Positions 39,794-49,050 are shown, counted from the first letter of the stretch. The stretch is DNA of 64,000 bases from Phycisphaerales bacterium (GCA_020847175.1 JADLCM010000001.1:1-64000), one strand, 5' to 3'. Notes: generated by a model not told the origin, from the letters alone. Program-made: numbers and translations.

Positions 39794-40732
39794 TCATGGC
39801 GCCGAGGTCGGCCCGCCCCGCTTGGTCATCCAGAAACTGCTTCCGATCGGCGGCCGAACGCCCTTGTAGCAGGCCTCCACGTGGGCCCGGTGCAGCATGC
39901 CCATCATGCTGTTGCAGAGCGTGACCTCATACGCGCGGTTGTGCATGAGAAACGCCTGAAGCAGGTACTGTTCATTCCAGGTCTGGCCGCGCTCAAAGAT
40001 CCAATGCTCGGGGTAATCCGCCGGAAAGAAGATGTCGTGGATGTGGATGAGCACCCCCGGCTTCACCCGTGGGAGCACGCGGAAGAAGAACCAGTTGACA
40101 TCGCTGGCGGCGCGCGTGACGTGCGACCCGTCATAAAACAGCACATCGCCGGGGCCGAGCGCATCAAACCATGCGAGGTCCGCGCGCTGGAGCATCACGG
40201 GTTCGAGTCTCCACGTCACCGGCACCGCGCGGAGCACCGCGTCACGCGGGTACGGCTCGATGAGCGTGACTTCAGCGGCCCCGGCCCCTTCCCCCTCGTT
40301 GCGCCGCAGCGCCCGCGCCATCATCACGCTGGACCAGCCGCAGCCGATCTCGATCACGCGTGCGGGCTTGCGCGACCGCAGGAGGCCGTACTGCGCCATC
40401 GCATCGGCGTTGTTCCACATGCCGTTCACCCAATGGAACGACAAGGGCCCCTCCTGCCCCCCCCCGGGCTGCGCGTCGGCGTGCTCCGGGATGTCCCGCA
40501 GTTCATCCGCAAACGCGCCCGCCTCCGCCGCCGCCGCGCGCTGGCCCTCGATGTTCCAGTCGATCTCGCCCGGCAGGTCACGACCTGTCCAGAGGTCCCG
40601 GTTCGCGTCCAGAAACGCCAGGTCGTTGCACGCCGAGTAGTAGTTGCACTTCTGAAAGTGCCATCCCCGACGCTGCACCTCGCGCAGCGGCGCCGCCCCA
40701 AGCACCTGGATCGCCCGTTGCACCTCGTCCAT
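39794..40732 (-). CDS. Class I SAM-dependent methyltransferase
   Basis: A 312-residue protein. The SAM-binding core has ARVIEIGCGWSSVMMARAL (motif I, about 126-144), then VTLIEPYPRD (acidic end of beta 2), LGPGDVLFYDGSHV (motif for beta 4) and GVLIHIHDIFFPADYP. This is the pattern of the Methyltransf_24 group, which modifies small molecules or sugars. The first about 115 residues are an N-terminal extension of unknown fold. ATG 40732 is chosen because GGAGG lies six bases before it. It is divergent from the MBL gene (42 bp). The substrate is unknown. Confidence 0.82.
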   Translation of the reverse strand: MDEVQRAIQVLGAAPLREVQRRGWHFQKCNYYSACNDLAFLDANRDLWTGRDLPGEIDWNIEGQRAAAAEAGAFADELRDIPEHADAQPGGGQEGPLSFHWVNGMWNNADAMAQYGLLRSRKPARVIEIGCGWSSVMMARALRRNEGEGAGAAEVTLIEPYPRDAVLRAVPVTWRLEPVMLQRADLAWFDALGPGDVLFYDGSHVTRAASDVNWFFFRVLPRVKPGVLIHIHDIFFPADYPEHWIFERGQTWNEQYLLQAFLMHNRAYEVTLCNSMMGMLHRAHVEACYKGVRPPIGSSFWMTKRGGPTSAP

Positions 40733-40763
40733 CCGCAACCTCCGCCCGTCGGGCGCTCCACCC

Positions 40764-40769
40764 TATCCT
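40764..40769 (+). promoter_or_regulatory. -10 box (TATCCT) 5 nt before the MBL gene
   Basis: TATCCT, CGCAC, then ATG 40775. One of the clearest leaderless arrangements of the window. Confidence 0.55.
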
Positions 40770-40774
40770 CGCAC

Positions 40775-41746
40775 ATGTCACGATATCGTTGGAAACTCCT
40801 TGACGCCGGGCCCCTTCTCCTCGATGGCGGCAGCATGTTCGGGCTCATCCCCCGGGTGGTCTGGTCAAAGAGCGTGCCCGCCGACGACAGGAACCGCATC
40901 GCCCTGCGCCACAACGCCCTCCTCCTCGAATCCACCGGCCCCGATCCGGAGCGCATCGTGATCGAAGCCGGCAGCGGCGACAAACTGGATGACAAGTTCA
41001 AGTCCATCTTCGGCCTCGGACCCCGCACGGTCGAATCCGCCGTGACCGACGTCGGCATTGACCCCGAATCAATCGATGCCGCCCTTGTCACGCACCTTCA
41101 CTTCGACCACGCCGGGGGCCTCACCCGGCTGGCCCGGCCGGGCGAAACACCCGATTGGACGCACGGCCCCCTCGCAGTCCGGCTCACCTTCCCGCGCGCG
41201 CAGGTCGTCGCCCAGCATCGCGAATGGCTCGACGCCCTCGCCGGCAACTCGGTGATGACCAAGACCTACTTCACCGAGAACCTCGAACCCCTGCGCCTGC
41301 CCCGCGCCGACGGCTCAGCACGCCTTCGCCTCGTCGAGTCCCCTCCCCCCTTCGCCCCCGGGCTTCACCCCTCCCGAGACGCCGAGCCCGTCGCGCCGGT
41401 GGAACTCCGCTGCACCGAGGTCATGCCGGGCATCCGCGTGCTCCTCACCCCCGGACACACATGGGGGCAGCAGGCCATCATCTTTGATGACGCCGCAGGC
41501 AACACCGTGATCTTCACGCCCGATGTCATGCCCACCGTCCACCACGTCGGCGCCACGTACAACCTCGCCTACGACGTGGAGCCGTACACCTCCATGCTCT
41601 CCCGTCGCTGGTTTCTCAGTGCCGCAGCACGCCTCAACTGGCTGCTGGTGCTCGACCACGAGCCCAACACCCCCCTCGTGCGGGTGACCACCAACGATAA
41701 CGGATGGTTCACCCTCGTTCCTGAGGCGGCGAGCCCCCCGTGGTGA
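40775..41746 (+). CDS. Metallo-beta-lactamase-fold hydrolase
   Basis: A 323-residue hydrolase of the MBL superfamily. The metal motif is HLHFDHAGG (about 107-115, HxHxDH), with a later His in TPGHTWGQQ and Asp in IFTPDVMPT completing the dinuclear site. The general pattern, with an insertion containing the VVAQHREWLDAL segment, fits quorum-lactonase or glyoxalase-II-like members, but the substrate cannot be assigned. It ends near the start of the hotdog-type gene; the GTG at 41740 would overlap it by 7 bases. Confidence 0.85.
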   Translation: MSRYRWKLLDAGPLLLDGGSMFGLIPRVVWSKSVPADDRNRIALRHNALLLESTGPDPERIVIEAGSGDKLDDKFKSIFGLGPRTVESAVTDVGIDPESIDAALVTHLHFDHAGGLTRLARPGETPDWTHGPLAVRLTFPRAQVVAQHREWLDALAGNSVMTKTYFTENLEPLRLPRADGSARLRLVESPPPFAPGLHPSRDAEPVAPVELRCTEVMPGIRVLLTPGHTWGQQAIIFDDAAGNTVIFTPDVMPTVHHVGATYNLAYDVEPYTSMLSRRWFLSAAARLNWLLVLDHEPNTPLVRVTTNDNGWFTLVPEAASPPW

Positions 41747-41841
41747 ACCGCCTGGCGGGCGCTCCGCTCCGCCGCGAGCCATCCGGGATTGCCGCTCAGT
41801 TTGGCGAAGGCTCCCGTTGGCTTGGCTACCATGAGGCGTTG

Positions 41842-42633
41842 ATGTCTTCCGCGCCTCCCATTCCGGTCGATGACACCTGGGGAGATTCACCCGAGCCCGA
41901 GGCAGGCGAACCGGGAACACCGCCCGAGGCGCCTCGTGGCGGAGACCCGGACCCGGAGCCTGCGGACCACGCCCCCGTGCCCGGTGAACGGGGCGGCCCG
42001 GGAGCCGAGCCGGGTGAGGCGGGGTGTTCCGTCCCGGCTGGAAAGGACGGCCGCCCAATGACGAGCGGCGTTCGTGCAAAGAAGTCAATGATGGACCGGG
42101 TGGAGGCATTCGTCAGCCGCCTCTCGACCAAGAACAACTTCTGGCACCGGGTCTGCTCGCTTTTCTGGCTCCCCTATGCCTTCCGGTCCGGCATCCGGAT
42201 GAAGCGCGTCGATGAAAAGACCTTCACGGCGGTGCTCCCCTTCCGCAAGTTCAACCGCAACTGGTACAACGCCATGGCCGGCGCCGCGCTCCTCGGCAAC
42301 AGCGAGATCGCGGGCGGGATGTACGTCTTCGGCGTGTGCGGCGGGGACTACACGGTCGTGTGCAAGCAGTTGCAGTATCGGTTCCTGCGCCCGTGCGTCG
42401 GCCCGGCCATCTACCGCATCGCCCCCCGCGAAGACATCGAGTCGCTCGTCAGGAGCGGCGCCGAGTTCAACGTCACGCTCGACATGGACGTGGTGCAGCA
42501 GCTGCCCCGGGCAAACGCGCTGCCCAAGGTGCGTGAGAAGCGCGTCGGCAAGGTGGAGGTCACCTTTCATGTCACGCCGAAGTCGCACCAGAAGAAGAAG
42601 GGCCGTTTCGGCCGCAAGCCTCGCAAGGGCTGA
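41842..42633 (+). CDS. DUF4442/hotdog-fold protein with disordered N-terminus
   Basis: A 263-residue protein in this reading. Residues 1-75 are a Pro/Glu/Gly-rich disordered segment. From about 85 onward lies a domain with the features of DUF4442, a thioesterase-like hotdog family: FWHRVCSLFWLPYAFRSGIR, FTAVLPFRKFNRNWYNAMAG, and AALLGNSEIAGGMYVF with the helix typical of this fold. The tail is Lys/Arg-rich (HQKKKGRFGRKPRKG). A TACCAT box ends 9 nt before ATG 41842; the TTG at 41839 is an alternative, and GTG 41740 would give a longer N-terminus. Enzyme activity is not shown by any motif I can see. Confidence 0.7.
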   Translation: MSSAPPIPVDDTWGDSPEPEAGEPGTPPEAPRGGDPDPEPADHAPVPGERGGPGAEPGEAGCSVPAGKDGRPMTSGVRAKKSMMDRVEAFVSRLSTKNNFWHRVCSLFWLPYAFRSGIRMKRVDEKTFTAVLPFRKFNRNWYNAMAGAALLGNSEIAGGMYVFGVCGGDYTVVCKQLQYRFLRPCVGPAIYRIAPREDIESLVRSGAEFNVTLDMDVVQQLPRANALPKVREKRVGKVEVTFHVTPKSHQKKKGRFGRKPRKG

Positions 42634-42684
42634 TCGGCGGCCGCCTGCTCGCGCCTGCGCACGTGCGCGCTGAACCCCGCCCGG

Positions 42685-44700
42685 TCAGTGCCCCGGCGTG
42701 TACCACAGCCCCGCGCCGGGCCCCAGCGGCAGGCCCAGCGCCATCCACGCGAGCATGAGCAGCGTCCACGAGATCAGAAACGTGATCGTGAAGGGCATCA
42801 TCATCGAGATGATCGTGCCCATGCCGCCCTTGGGCGCGTACCGCTGCACCACGGCCAGGATGATGATCAGGTAGGAGTTCAGCGGGGTGATGATATTCGT
42901 CACCGAGTCGCCGATGCGGTACGCGCATTGCGTGAGCTCGGGGCTGATGCCCACGAGCATGAGCATGGGCACAAAGATCGGCGCAAACATGCTGTACTTC
43001 GCGCTCATCGACGCGATCAGCAGGTTCACCAGCATCGTCACGCAGATGAACGCGACGATCAGCGCCGAGGGGCCGAGGCTCGCCTTCGCCAGCACGGTGC
43101 CCCCCGCGTACGCCAGCATCCGGTCCAGGCCGCTGTACTTGAAATACTCGATGAACTGGGCGGCGAAGAACGCGAGCACGATCACCGGCGCCATCGTCAC
43201 CATCGCCCCGACCATCATCTGCACCACGTCGCCCGCGCGCCTGAACTGCCCCGTCATCACGCCGAACACCACGCCCGGGGCCAGGAACCCGAGGAACAGG
43301 ATCGGCACGATGCTCTCCGCCCAGCGCGCGAAGTGGTCCGCCGTCCCCGGCGCGCCGTTGCGCTGGGCGTCTGTCAGCAGTCGCTTCGGGTCTTCGGCCA
43401 CCGGCGCCTCCAGCCATCGCCGGAAGGTCGCCTCGCGGCGTTGCCGCTCCGCATCGTCCTTGGGCTCGCTCGTCCAGCGCGCCGGAGTGCTGATCGCCTT
43501 GAGCAAGGCCGCGGGCGACACGCCCGCGAAGGCGGAACTCGGAACCCCCTCAAAACCCGCGAGCATCTCCCGCGTGCGCTCCGCCCCCACCGGGCCGGTG
43601 AACGAAATCACCCCGTCGCGAACCGCCCCGGCGATCAGTTCGCCCCGCGCCACCGGGGTGAGGTCGGCGTGCCGCATCACGTCGTCGAGCGGCCCGCGCG
43701 GCGTCAGCCGCATCGCGCCGAACACGCCCAGCACCACCACCACCGCGCCCAGCGCCCCCCACAGCCCCTTGATCTCGCGCGGCGAGAGCCGCTGCGAAGC
43801 GACATCAGACGCATCCGCCGGCACCGGCCCGCCATCTTCGGGCGGACGAGCCCGAAGCCGGCGTTCGACGATGAAATCCGCCGTGAACCAGCCGACGAGC
43901 GAGATGAGAAACGTCGAGACGATCATGAAGTACAGGTTCGCCGCCGGGTTGACGGCATACCCGGGCTCGATGGTCTGCGCTGCCGGGCCGGTCAGGCCGG
44001 CCAGCAGCGGGTCAAGGCTGGTGACCAGCAGGTTGGCGTTGAAGCCGCCCGCAACCCCCGCGAACGCCGCCGCGATGCCCGCGAGAGGGCTCCGCCCCAG
44101 GCTCTTGTAGAGCGCCGCGGCCACGGGCGGCAGCACGATGTACCCCGCATCGGTCCCCAGCGAACTCATCACCCCCAGGAAGATGACCGTCGGTGTCACC
44201 AGCGCTCGCGGCACCGCGAGCATCAATGCCTTGAGCGCGGCCCCGATCAGCCCGCACTTCTCCGCAACCCCCACGCCCAGCATCCCGACCAGCACGATGC
44301 CCAGAGGCGGAAAACGAACGAAGTTGTCCACCATGCTTGAAATCGCCCAGTAGAGGCCGTCGCCCGTCAGCAGGCTGCGCGGGCGAACCGGGTCGCCCAC
44401 GGGCTTGAGTTCGAGCTTCGGGCGCCCTTTCTCGTCGTGGGCGGGTTGGACGCGAGGGTTGCCGGAGGCGTCAAGCACCGGGTCGCCCGCCGCGTCAAGC
44501 ACGGGCTCGGTGATCGGCACCAGGCGCTGCGGCTGCACAGACCACCGGCCCACGGTCGCGAGGTGCGAGAGGCCGATCACCGCCAGCGCAAGAATCACGA
44601 AGAGAATCGCCGGATCGGGCAGGCGATTGCCCAGCCATTCAACGCCGTCAAGAAACCCGAACCCGGTGCGGCTGCTGCGCGAATTGGGCTGCTGGGACAT
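42685..44700 (-). CDS. AbgT-family transporter
   Basis: AbgT proteins import p-aminobenzoyl-glutamate or export sulfonamides and related compounds. The 671-residue protein has about ten or more membrane helices, with the conserved LPDPAILFVILA near the N-terminus, FVRFPPLGIVLVGMLGVGVAE, FLGVMSSLGTDAGYIVLPP, FNANLLVTSLDPLLAG, and the late YRIGDSVTNIITPLNSYLII. It is longer than typical (about 510) because of two hydrophilic insertions, at about 60-115 after the first helix and about 350-475 in the middle. SD GGAAGGAG precedes ATG 44700, with TAGGCT upstream as a possible -10. The substrate is uncertain. Confidence 0.9.
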   Translation of the reverse strand: MSQQPNSRSSRTGFGFLDGVEWLGNRLPDPAILFVILALAVIGLSHLATVGRWSVQPQRLVPITEPVLDAAGDPVLDASGNPRVQPAHDEKGRPKLELKPVGDPVRPRSLLTGDGLYWAISSMVDNFVRFPPLGIVLVGMLGVGVAEKCGLIGAALKALMLAVPRALVTPTVIFLGVMSSLGTDAGYIVLPPVAAALYKSLGRSPLAGIAAAFAGVAGGFNANLLVTSLDPLLAGLTGPAAQTIEPGYAVNPAANLYFMIVSTFLISLVGWFTADFIVERRLRARPPEDGGPVPADASDVASQRLSPREIKGLWGALGAVVVVLGVFGAMRLTPRGPLDDVMRHADLTPVARGELIAGAVRDGVISFTGPVGAERTREMLAGFEGVPSSAFAGVSPAALLKAISTPARWTSEPKDDAERQRREATFRRWLEAPVAEDPKRLLTDAQRNGAPGTADHFARWAESIVPILFLGFLAPGVVFGVMTGQFRRAGDVVQMMVGAMVTMAPVIVLAFFAAQFIEYFKYSGLDRMLAYAGGTVLAKASLGPSALIVAFICVTMLVNLLIASMSAKYSMFAPIFVPMLMLVGISPELTQCAYRIGDSVTNIITPLNSYLIIILAVVQRYAPKGGMGTIISMMMPFTITFLISWTLLMLAWMALGLPLGPGAGLWYTPGH

Positions 44701-44834
44701 GGGCGCTCCTTCCCGCTCAGGCGGGGTCGCACAGCCTACCGAGTCGCGTCCCCGCTGCCTCGGCCGACGCCCCGGGGGTGGGGTGGGAGCGCCGCGCAAG
44801 CCGATACCCTATTCTCCTCTCCAGCGGAAGCACG

Positions 44835-46373
44835 ATGAACCTCACCCAGTTCTTTGAGCACTGGCGCATCGCCGAAAACCCGTTCCGGGCCGAAGAGGCC
44901 CGCAACGACGAGGTCTTTCGGCGCCTGTGCGAGCGGGCCCTCGACCCGGAGGCCGGCGCGGGGCGGGGCGCCGTCCACTCCGACTTTGAGAAGATCCTGG
45001 GCCAGCTCGACCGGCCCAGCAGTTCGGTGGTCTTCGGCGAGAAGGGGTCCGGCAAGACGGCGATCCGGCTCCAGATCGAAGCCGCGGTCGCCCGGCACAA
45101 CGCCAAGTCGCCTCAATCCAAGGTGCTTCTCGTCGCCTACGACGACCTCAACAGCAAGCTCGACCGGCTCTTCCGCGCGTCGCCGGCCAAGACACCGATC
45201 GACGCCTTCAAGGGTATCCGGCTTGTCGATCACCTTGACGCCATCCTCGCCCTCGCCGGGACGCAGGTGATCGACGCGGCGCTCGGAGAAGGTTCGGGCG
45301 AACGCATCTTCGGCACCGATCCACGTCCCGCGCTCAAGCGGCTTGACCCAGCCTCCAGGCGCGACCTGCGCCTGCTCCAGGTGGCCTACGACGAGGCCGA
45401 GCAGGCGGGAGCCCGCGCGGCGCGCCTCCGCAGGAGCCTGCGGGTCAGGCACTCCCGGGCTCGTCGCTGGCTGACCATCGGCGTCTGGATGGGCTGGTTG
45501 CTCCCCGCCGGCGTGCTCGTCGGGCACGCCCTCACCGGGTTCCACCCCAACCCGCTCTGGACCGGCGCCTACGCGGCGGCCTTCGCGGCCTGGGGCGCCG
45601 CCCTCCTCAAACGCTTCGGCTGGGACCGCCTCGCCGTGCGCCGCACCGCCCGAAAGCTCCGCAAGCAGCTGCGCATCCTCGGACGCGACGACCAGTCCCT
45701 CATCGCAGCGGTCGATGAGCTCGAGCCCGGCGACCGGCGCCCCGGCCTCCTGCCCGTGACCGATTCCGATGAGCCCCGCTACGCCATGCTCACCCGGCTG
45801 ACCCGGGCGCTCCGGACGCAGGGATACGCCGGCATCGTCGTCGTCGTGGACCGCGTCGATGAACCGACCCTGGTCTCGGGCGACACCGACCGCATGCGTG
45901 CGGTGGTCTGGCCCTTGTTCAATAACAAACTCCTCCAGCAGGAGGGCGTCGGGGTCAAGATGCTCCTGCCCATCGAACTTAGGTACGCGCTGTTCAAGGA
46001 GAGCAGCGCGTTCTTTCAGGAGGCACGCCTCGACAAGCAGGGCCTCGTGGAGCGCCTGACCTGGACCGGCCCGATGCTCTACGACCTCTGCACGGCGCGC
46101 CTCAACGCCTGCCGCGTGCCCGGCTCGCCCCCGATGAGTCTGCTCGACCTGTTCGGAGAGGATGTGTCGCGCCAGGATGTCGTCGATGCCCTTGAGCAGA
46201 TGCACCAGCCCCGCGACGCGTTCAAGTTCCTCTATCGCTGCCTGGGTGAGCATTGCGCCGCGGTGAGCGTCGAAGAACGCCAGTTCCGCATCCCCCGGGT
46301 CATCCTCGAAAGCGTCAAGCGCCAGGAGACCGAGCGCCTCGCCCAACTCTACCGCGGAATCCGACCCGCATAG
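44835..46373 (+). CDS. P-loop NTPase with two membrane helices inserted in the domain (KAP-like)
   Basis: A 512-residue protein. Walker A is FGEKGSGKTA (67-76) and the Walker B-like strand is YAGIVVVVDRVDEP (331-344). Between them lie two membrane helices (about 212-232 and 241-258). Insertion of membrane segments into the P-loop domain is the hallmark of KAP-type NTPases; the assignment rests on this layout. The N-terminal HWRIAENPFRAEEARN resembles the ENPF start of some AAA ATPases. The C-terminal 170 residues are helical without clear motif. Start ATG 44835 with GCGGAAG; TATTCT near 44810 is a likely -10. Function unknown. Confidence 0.75.
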   Translation: MNLTQFFEHWRIAENPFRAEEARNDEVFRRLCERALDPEAGAGRGAVHSDFEKILGQLDRPSSSVVFGEKGSGKTAIRLQIEAAVARHNAKSPQSKVLLVAYDDLNSKLDRLFRASPAKTPIDAFKGIRLVDHLDAILALAGTQVIDAALGEGSGERIFGTDPRPALKRLDPASRRDLRLLQVAYDEAEQAGARAARLRRSLRVRHSRARRWLTIGVWMGWLLPAGVLVGHALTGFHPNPLWTGAYAAAFAAWGAALLKRFGWDRLAVRRTARKLRKQLRILGRDDQSLIAAVDELEPGDRRPGLLPVTDSDEPRYAMLTRLTRALRTQGYAGIVVVVDRVDEPTLVSGDTDRMRAVVWPLFNNKLLQQEGVGVKMLLPIELRYALFKESSAFFQEARLDKQGLVERLTWTGPMLYDLCTARLNACRVPGSPPMSLLDLFGEDVSRQDVVDALEQMHQPRDAFKFLYRCLGEHCAAVSVEERQFRIPRVILESVKRQETERLAQLYRGIRPA

Positions 46374-46556
46374 CACAGGAATGGGCGCGTCGGAGCGTGG
46401 CAATCGCGCCCGTCTCAACCCGCGCTCACCTCGCACGCCCACCCGACTCCCGCCCGGCATTTCGCAATGACCCGCCGCGCCGGACCGATACATCCCCCTG
46501 CGGGCTATGCTCCCGCGCGAGTTCTCGGAACCGCCTCACCCACCTGAGGATGTGCC

Positions 46557-47174
46557 ATGCCCAACCGCTACAAGACCGTCCTGCTCTTCGGAGCCCCCGG
46601 CGTCGGCAAGGGCACCCAGGGCAAGATACTCGGCCAGGTCCCCGGGTTCTTCCACCTGTCCTGCGGCGATGTCTTCCGCACGCTCGACGTGAACTCCGAT
46701 CTCGGGCGCGTCTTCCAGGAGTATTCCTCCCGGGGCGAACTCGTCCCGGACGACCTCACCATCCGCATGTGGTACGAGAACATGCACGCCCGGACCATTC
46801 TCAGCATCTACAAGCCCCGCGAAGACATCCTCGTCCTCGACGGCATCCCCCGCAGCGTGAACCAGGCCAGGCTGCTTGAGAAATACATCGACGTGCTCTG
46901 CGTCGTGCATCTCCGCTGCCCCGACCCCGAAAAAATGATCCAGCGCCTCCGCCGGCGCGCCCTCAAGGAGAACCGGGTCGACGATGCCCGGGAGGACGTG
47001 ATCCGGCGCCGCTGGCAGGTGTACGAAGCCGAAACCGCTCCCGTGCTCGCCTGTTACCGCCCGGAGATCATCCGCGAAGTGGACGCCGTGGGTTCGCCCG
47101 CCGCCGTGCTCCAGCACGTGCTCCAGGCCGTCGTGCCTGTGCAGGAGCGCCACTTTTCATCTCGCGCCGGCTGA
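46557..47174 (+). CDS. adk: Adenylate kinase-type nucleoside monophosphate kinase
   Basis: This enzyme interconverts AMP + ATP and 2 ADP. The 205-residue protein has the P-loop FGAPGVGKGTQ (10-20), the AMP-binding LSCGDVFRTLD, and LVLDGIPRSVNQARLLEKYI with the family's DG(F/I)PR motif. RRRALKENRVDDAREDVIRR stands where the long LID would be, so it is a short-LID form without the zinc-type lid. It is not beside secY or ribosomal genes where adk usually lies, so it may be a paralogue with a different nucleotide preference. Confidence 0.82.
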   Translation: MPNRYKTVLLFGAPGVGKGTQGKILGQVPGFFHLSCGDVFRTLDVNSDLGRVFQEYSSRGELVPDDLTIRMWYENMHARTILSIYKPREDILVLDGIPRSVNQARLLEKYIDVLCVVHLRCPDPEKMIQRLRRRALKENRVDDAREDVIRRRWQVYEAETAPVLACYRPEIIREVDAVGSPAAVLQHVLQAVVPVQERHFSSRAG

Positions 47175-47214
47175 CTCTTCATCCGCGGGCACGCCCTGAA
47201 CGCCGCGCGGTCTC

Positions 47215-47997
47215 TCATCCCGCCGACGACGGCTTTCCGAACCGGGGCAGCCAGCAGTCCAGCACGACCATCAGCCCGGCCACGGTCACGCCGCCGCTGA
47301 ACACCGCGCCGCCCGCAACGACCAGCCACGCCAGCTGCACATTGTCGCGCGCGAGCCACCACCCTCCGATATCCGCCAGCAGCCCCAGCCCGATCACGCA
47401 CGCCACCGGGTGGGTGAGCAGCCGGGGCATCCGCGTGGCGAGCATCAGCCCCCCCATCACCAATCCCATGAGCGACAGGCTGAGCGCGTGCACGTGCGTG
47501 GACAGCGCCAGAATCCGCTTGTCCACCGGCTTGATCTCCCGGCTCAACGTCAGGGGCCGAATCGCCCCGAACTCCGCCGCGCGCAGATTGACCGCCGGGT
47601 GCGCTCCCTCCGCCGTCGCGCCCGGGGCGTGGCAGCTCACGCAGTTCCGTTCGATCAGTTCCATCGGCGTCAGGTCGAGCGCGTCAGGATCGTTGTACGC
47701 CCGCGCCATCTCGTCCGGCGACTGCGCCAGCCACGCCTTGAGCACCGCCCGCACCTCGGGCGACAGGCTCTCGGGGTGCCCCCGGTCCAGCGCCGCCTGG
47801 AGGTCGCTCGTCCGGGTGACGCCGTGATAGTGGGCCTTCACGTCATTGATCGTGAGCCCGGGCCGCTCATCGCGGTTCTCCTGCATCAGATAAAGAAAGT
47901 ACCCCGACGCCGCCGTACCGCCCACGAGCGTGAGCACCAACGCCGTCAGCCCGATCCTCGGCAGAAACCCCAGGTTCCGGATACGCATCGAAGTCAT
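47215..47997 (-). CDS. Membrane protein with a monohaem cytochrome c motif
   Basis: A 260-residue protein. One N-terminal membrane helix (about 12-35) leads to an outer segment with the haem-binding motif NCVSCHAPG (CxxCH, about residue 118). Then come three to four further helices from about 160 (LSTHVHALSLSLMGLVMGGLM, VACVIGLGLLADIGGWWLA, LAWLVVAGGAVFSGGVTVAG). The His residues in STHVHAL could bind haem b. A TACCAT box lies 6 nt before the ATG. It is divergent from sdhC, so it may transfer electrons in the same respiratory chain; that is inferred from position and motif only. Confidence 0.72.
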   Translation of the reverse strand: MTSMRIRNLGFLPRIGLTALVLTLVGGTAASGYFLYLMQENRDERPGLTINDVKAHYHGVTRTSDLQAALDRGHPESLSPEVRAVLKAWLAQSPDEMARAYNDPDALDLTPMELIERNCVSCHAPGATAEGAHPAVNLRAAEFGAIRPLTLSREIKPVDKRILALSTHVHALSLSLMGLVMGGLMLATRMPRLLTHPVACVIGLGLLADIGGWWLARDNVQLAWLVVAGGAVFSGGVTVAGLMVVLDCWLPRFGKPSSAG

Positions 47998-48003
47998 GCG
48001 CGC

Positions 48004-48009
48004 ATGGTA
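48004..48009 (-). promoter_or_regulatory. -10 box (TACCAT) 6 nt before the cytochrome-like gene
   Basis: On the minus strand TACCAT, GCGCGC, then ATG 47997. Fits the leaderless pattern of the region. Confidence 0.5.
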
Positions 48010-48222
48010 CCGGCCCGCCGCGCGGGGCGCGCCCCAGAGGCCCCGTCCTCATCACTCCCGGCGCTTCGTCGCCTCGTCGCTCGATCCGGCAGCGCCCGAG
48101 AAAGCCCGCGAACCCCCGGGGCGCGACGCGCGCTGCTCCCCGGGGTTCCAACCACCCTCCGCGTCCGATTCCGCTAAAGTACCCGCGGCTGCGGGCCCAG
48201 CGCCCGCGCCAGGAGGCATCGC

Positions 48223-49050
48223 GTGCCCGGACTCGCTGGCTTTCTCGACAAGCACTACCTCCTCTTCCGCAGGCTCCATTCCCTCACCGGGGTCTTCCCG
48301 GTCGGCGTTTTCCTCTGCACCCACCTCCTGACCAACTCCTCCATCATCTGGGGCATGTTCAACAGCCGCGCGCCGGGCAATGGCATCGAGCGGGGCGTCG
48401 CGACCTTTCAAGAAGACGTCTCCTTCATCAACCACCTTCCCTTCCTCCTCTTCATCGAGATCAGCCTCTGGGGCGCCATCGCCTTCCACGCGGTCCTCGG
48501 CGTCTACTACGCGCGTACCGGCAAGTTCAACGCCACCCGGTACCCCTACCAGGACAACTGGCGCTACGTCATCCAGCGCGTCACCGGGTACCTCGCCCTT
48601 CTGTTCATCGTCTACCACGTCGCCACCCTCCGCTGGGGGTGGTCTTGGCTGGTCCCCGGCGGCACCACCTGGAAGCACATCAACGCCGGTTCCACCCTGG
48701 CCGCCGCCCTTCGCGGCAGCGCCAACGGCCCGGTCGAGTTCGGCGGCATCATCGTCGGCCTGCTCTACGCCGTGGGCGTCACGTCCTGCGTCTTCCACTT
48801 CGCCAACGGGCTGTGGACCGCCGCCATCACCTGGGGCCTCACGGTCTCCGTCGCCGCCCAGAAGCGCTGGGGCTACGTCTGCTTCAGCGTCGGGGCGGCG
48901 CTCATGGTGATGGGCTGGGCGGCTCTCATCGGCTTCATGACACTCAACCCCGTGAAGGCCCGCGACATCGAAGAGGGCAAGCACCTGCTCGTCCCGTCCG
49001 TCGAGCCCGCCCCCGCCCCTGCTGACCCCGCACCCCAGCCTCGGAACTGA
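48223..49050 (+). CDS. sdhC: Succinate dehydrogenase cytochrome b subunit (type B)
   Basis: The membrane anchor of succinate:quinone reductase that passes electrons to the quinone. The 275-residue protein has five membrane helices, and His residues suited to ligate two b haems sit in the helices (RRLHSLTG, LCTHLLTN, AFHAVLGVY, IVYHVATL, CVFHFANG). A single large subunit with five helices is the Bacillus/Wolinella type, usually coupled to menaquinone. The last about 25 residues are Pro-rich. Start GTG 48223 follows a perfect AGGAGG; TAAAGT near 48173 is a likely -10. It is the first gene of sdhCAB. Confidence 0.92.
   Translation: MPGLAGFLDKHYLLFRRLHSLTGVFPVGVFLCTHLLTNSSIIWGMFNSRAPGNGIERGVATFQEDVSFINHLPFLLFIEISLWGAIAFHAVLGVYYARTGKFNATRYPYQDNWRYVIQRVTGYLALLFIVYHVATLRWGWSWLVPGGTTWKHINAGSTLAAALRGSANGPVEFGGIIVGLLYAVGVTSCVFHFANGLWTAAITWGLTVSVAAQKRWGYVCFSVGAALMVMGWAALIGFMTLNPVKARDIEEGKHLLVPSVEPAPAPADPAPQPRN

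Noticed and set aside
42688-44340. 550-codon open frame antisense to the AbgT transporter
   Set aside because: Arg/His/Gln-rich sequence with no family features; the minus strand encodes a recognisable transporter.
46557-47174. Shikimate kinase or cytidylate kinase instead of adenylate kinase
   Set aside because: The GDVFR and DGIPR motifs are those of the adenylate kinase group.
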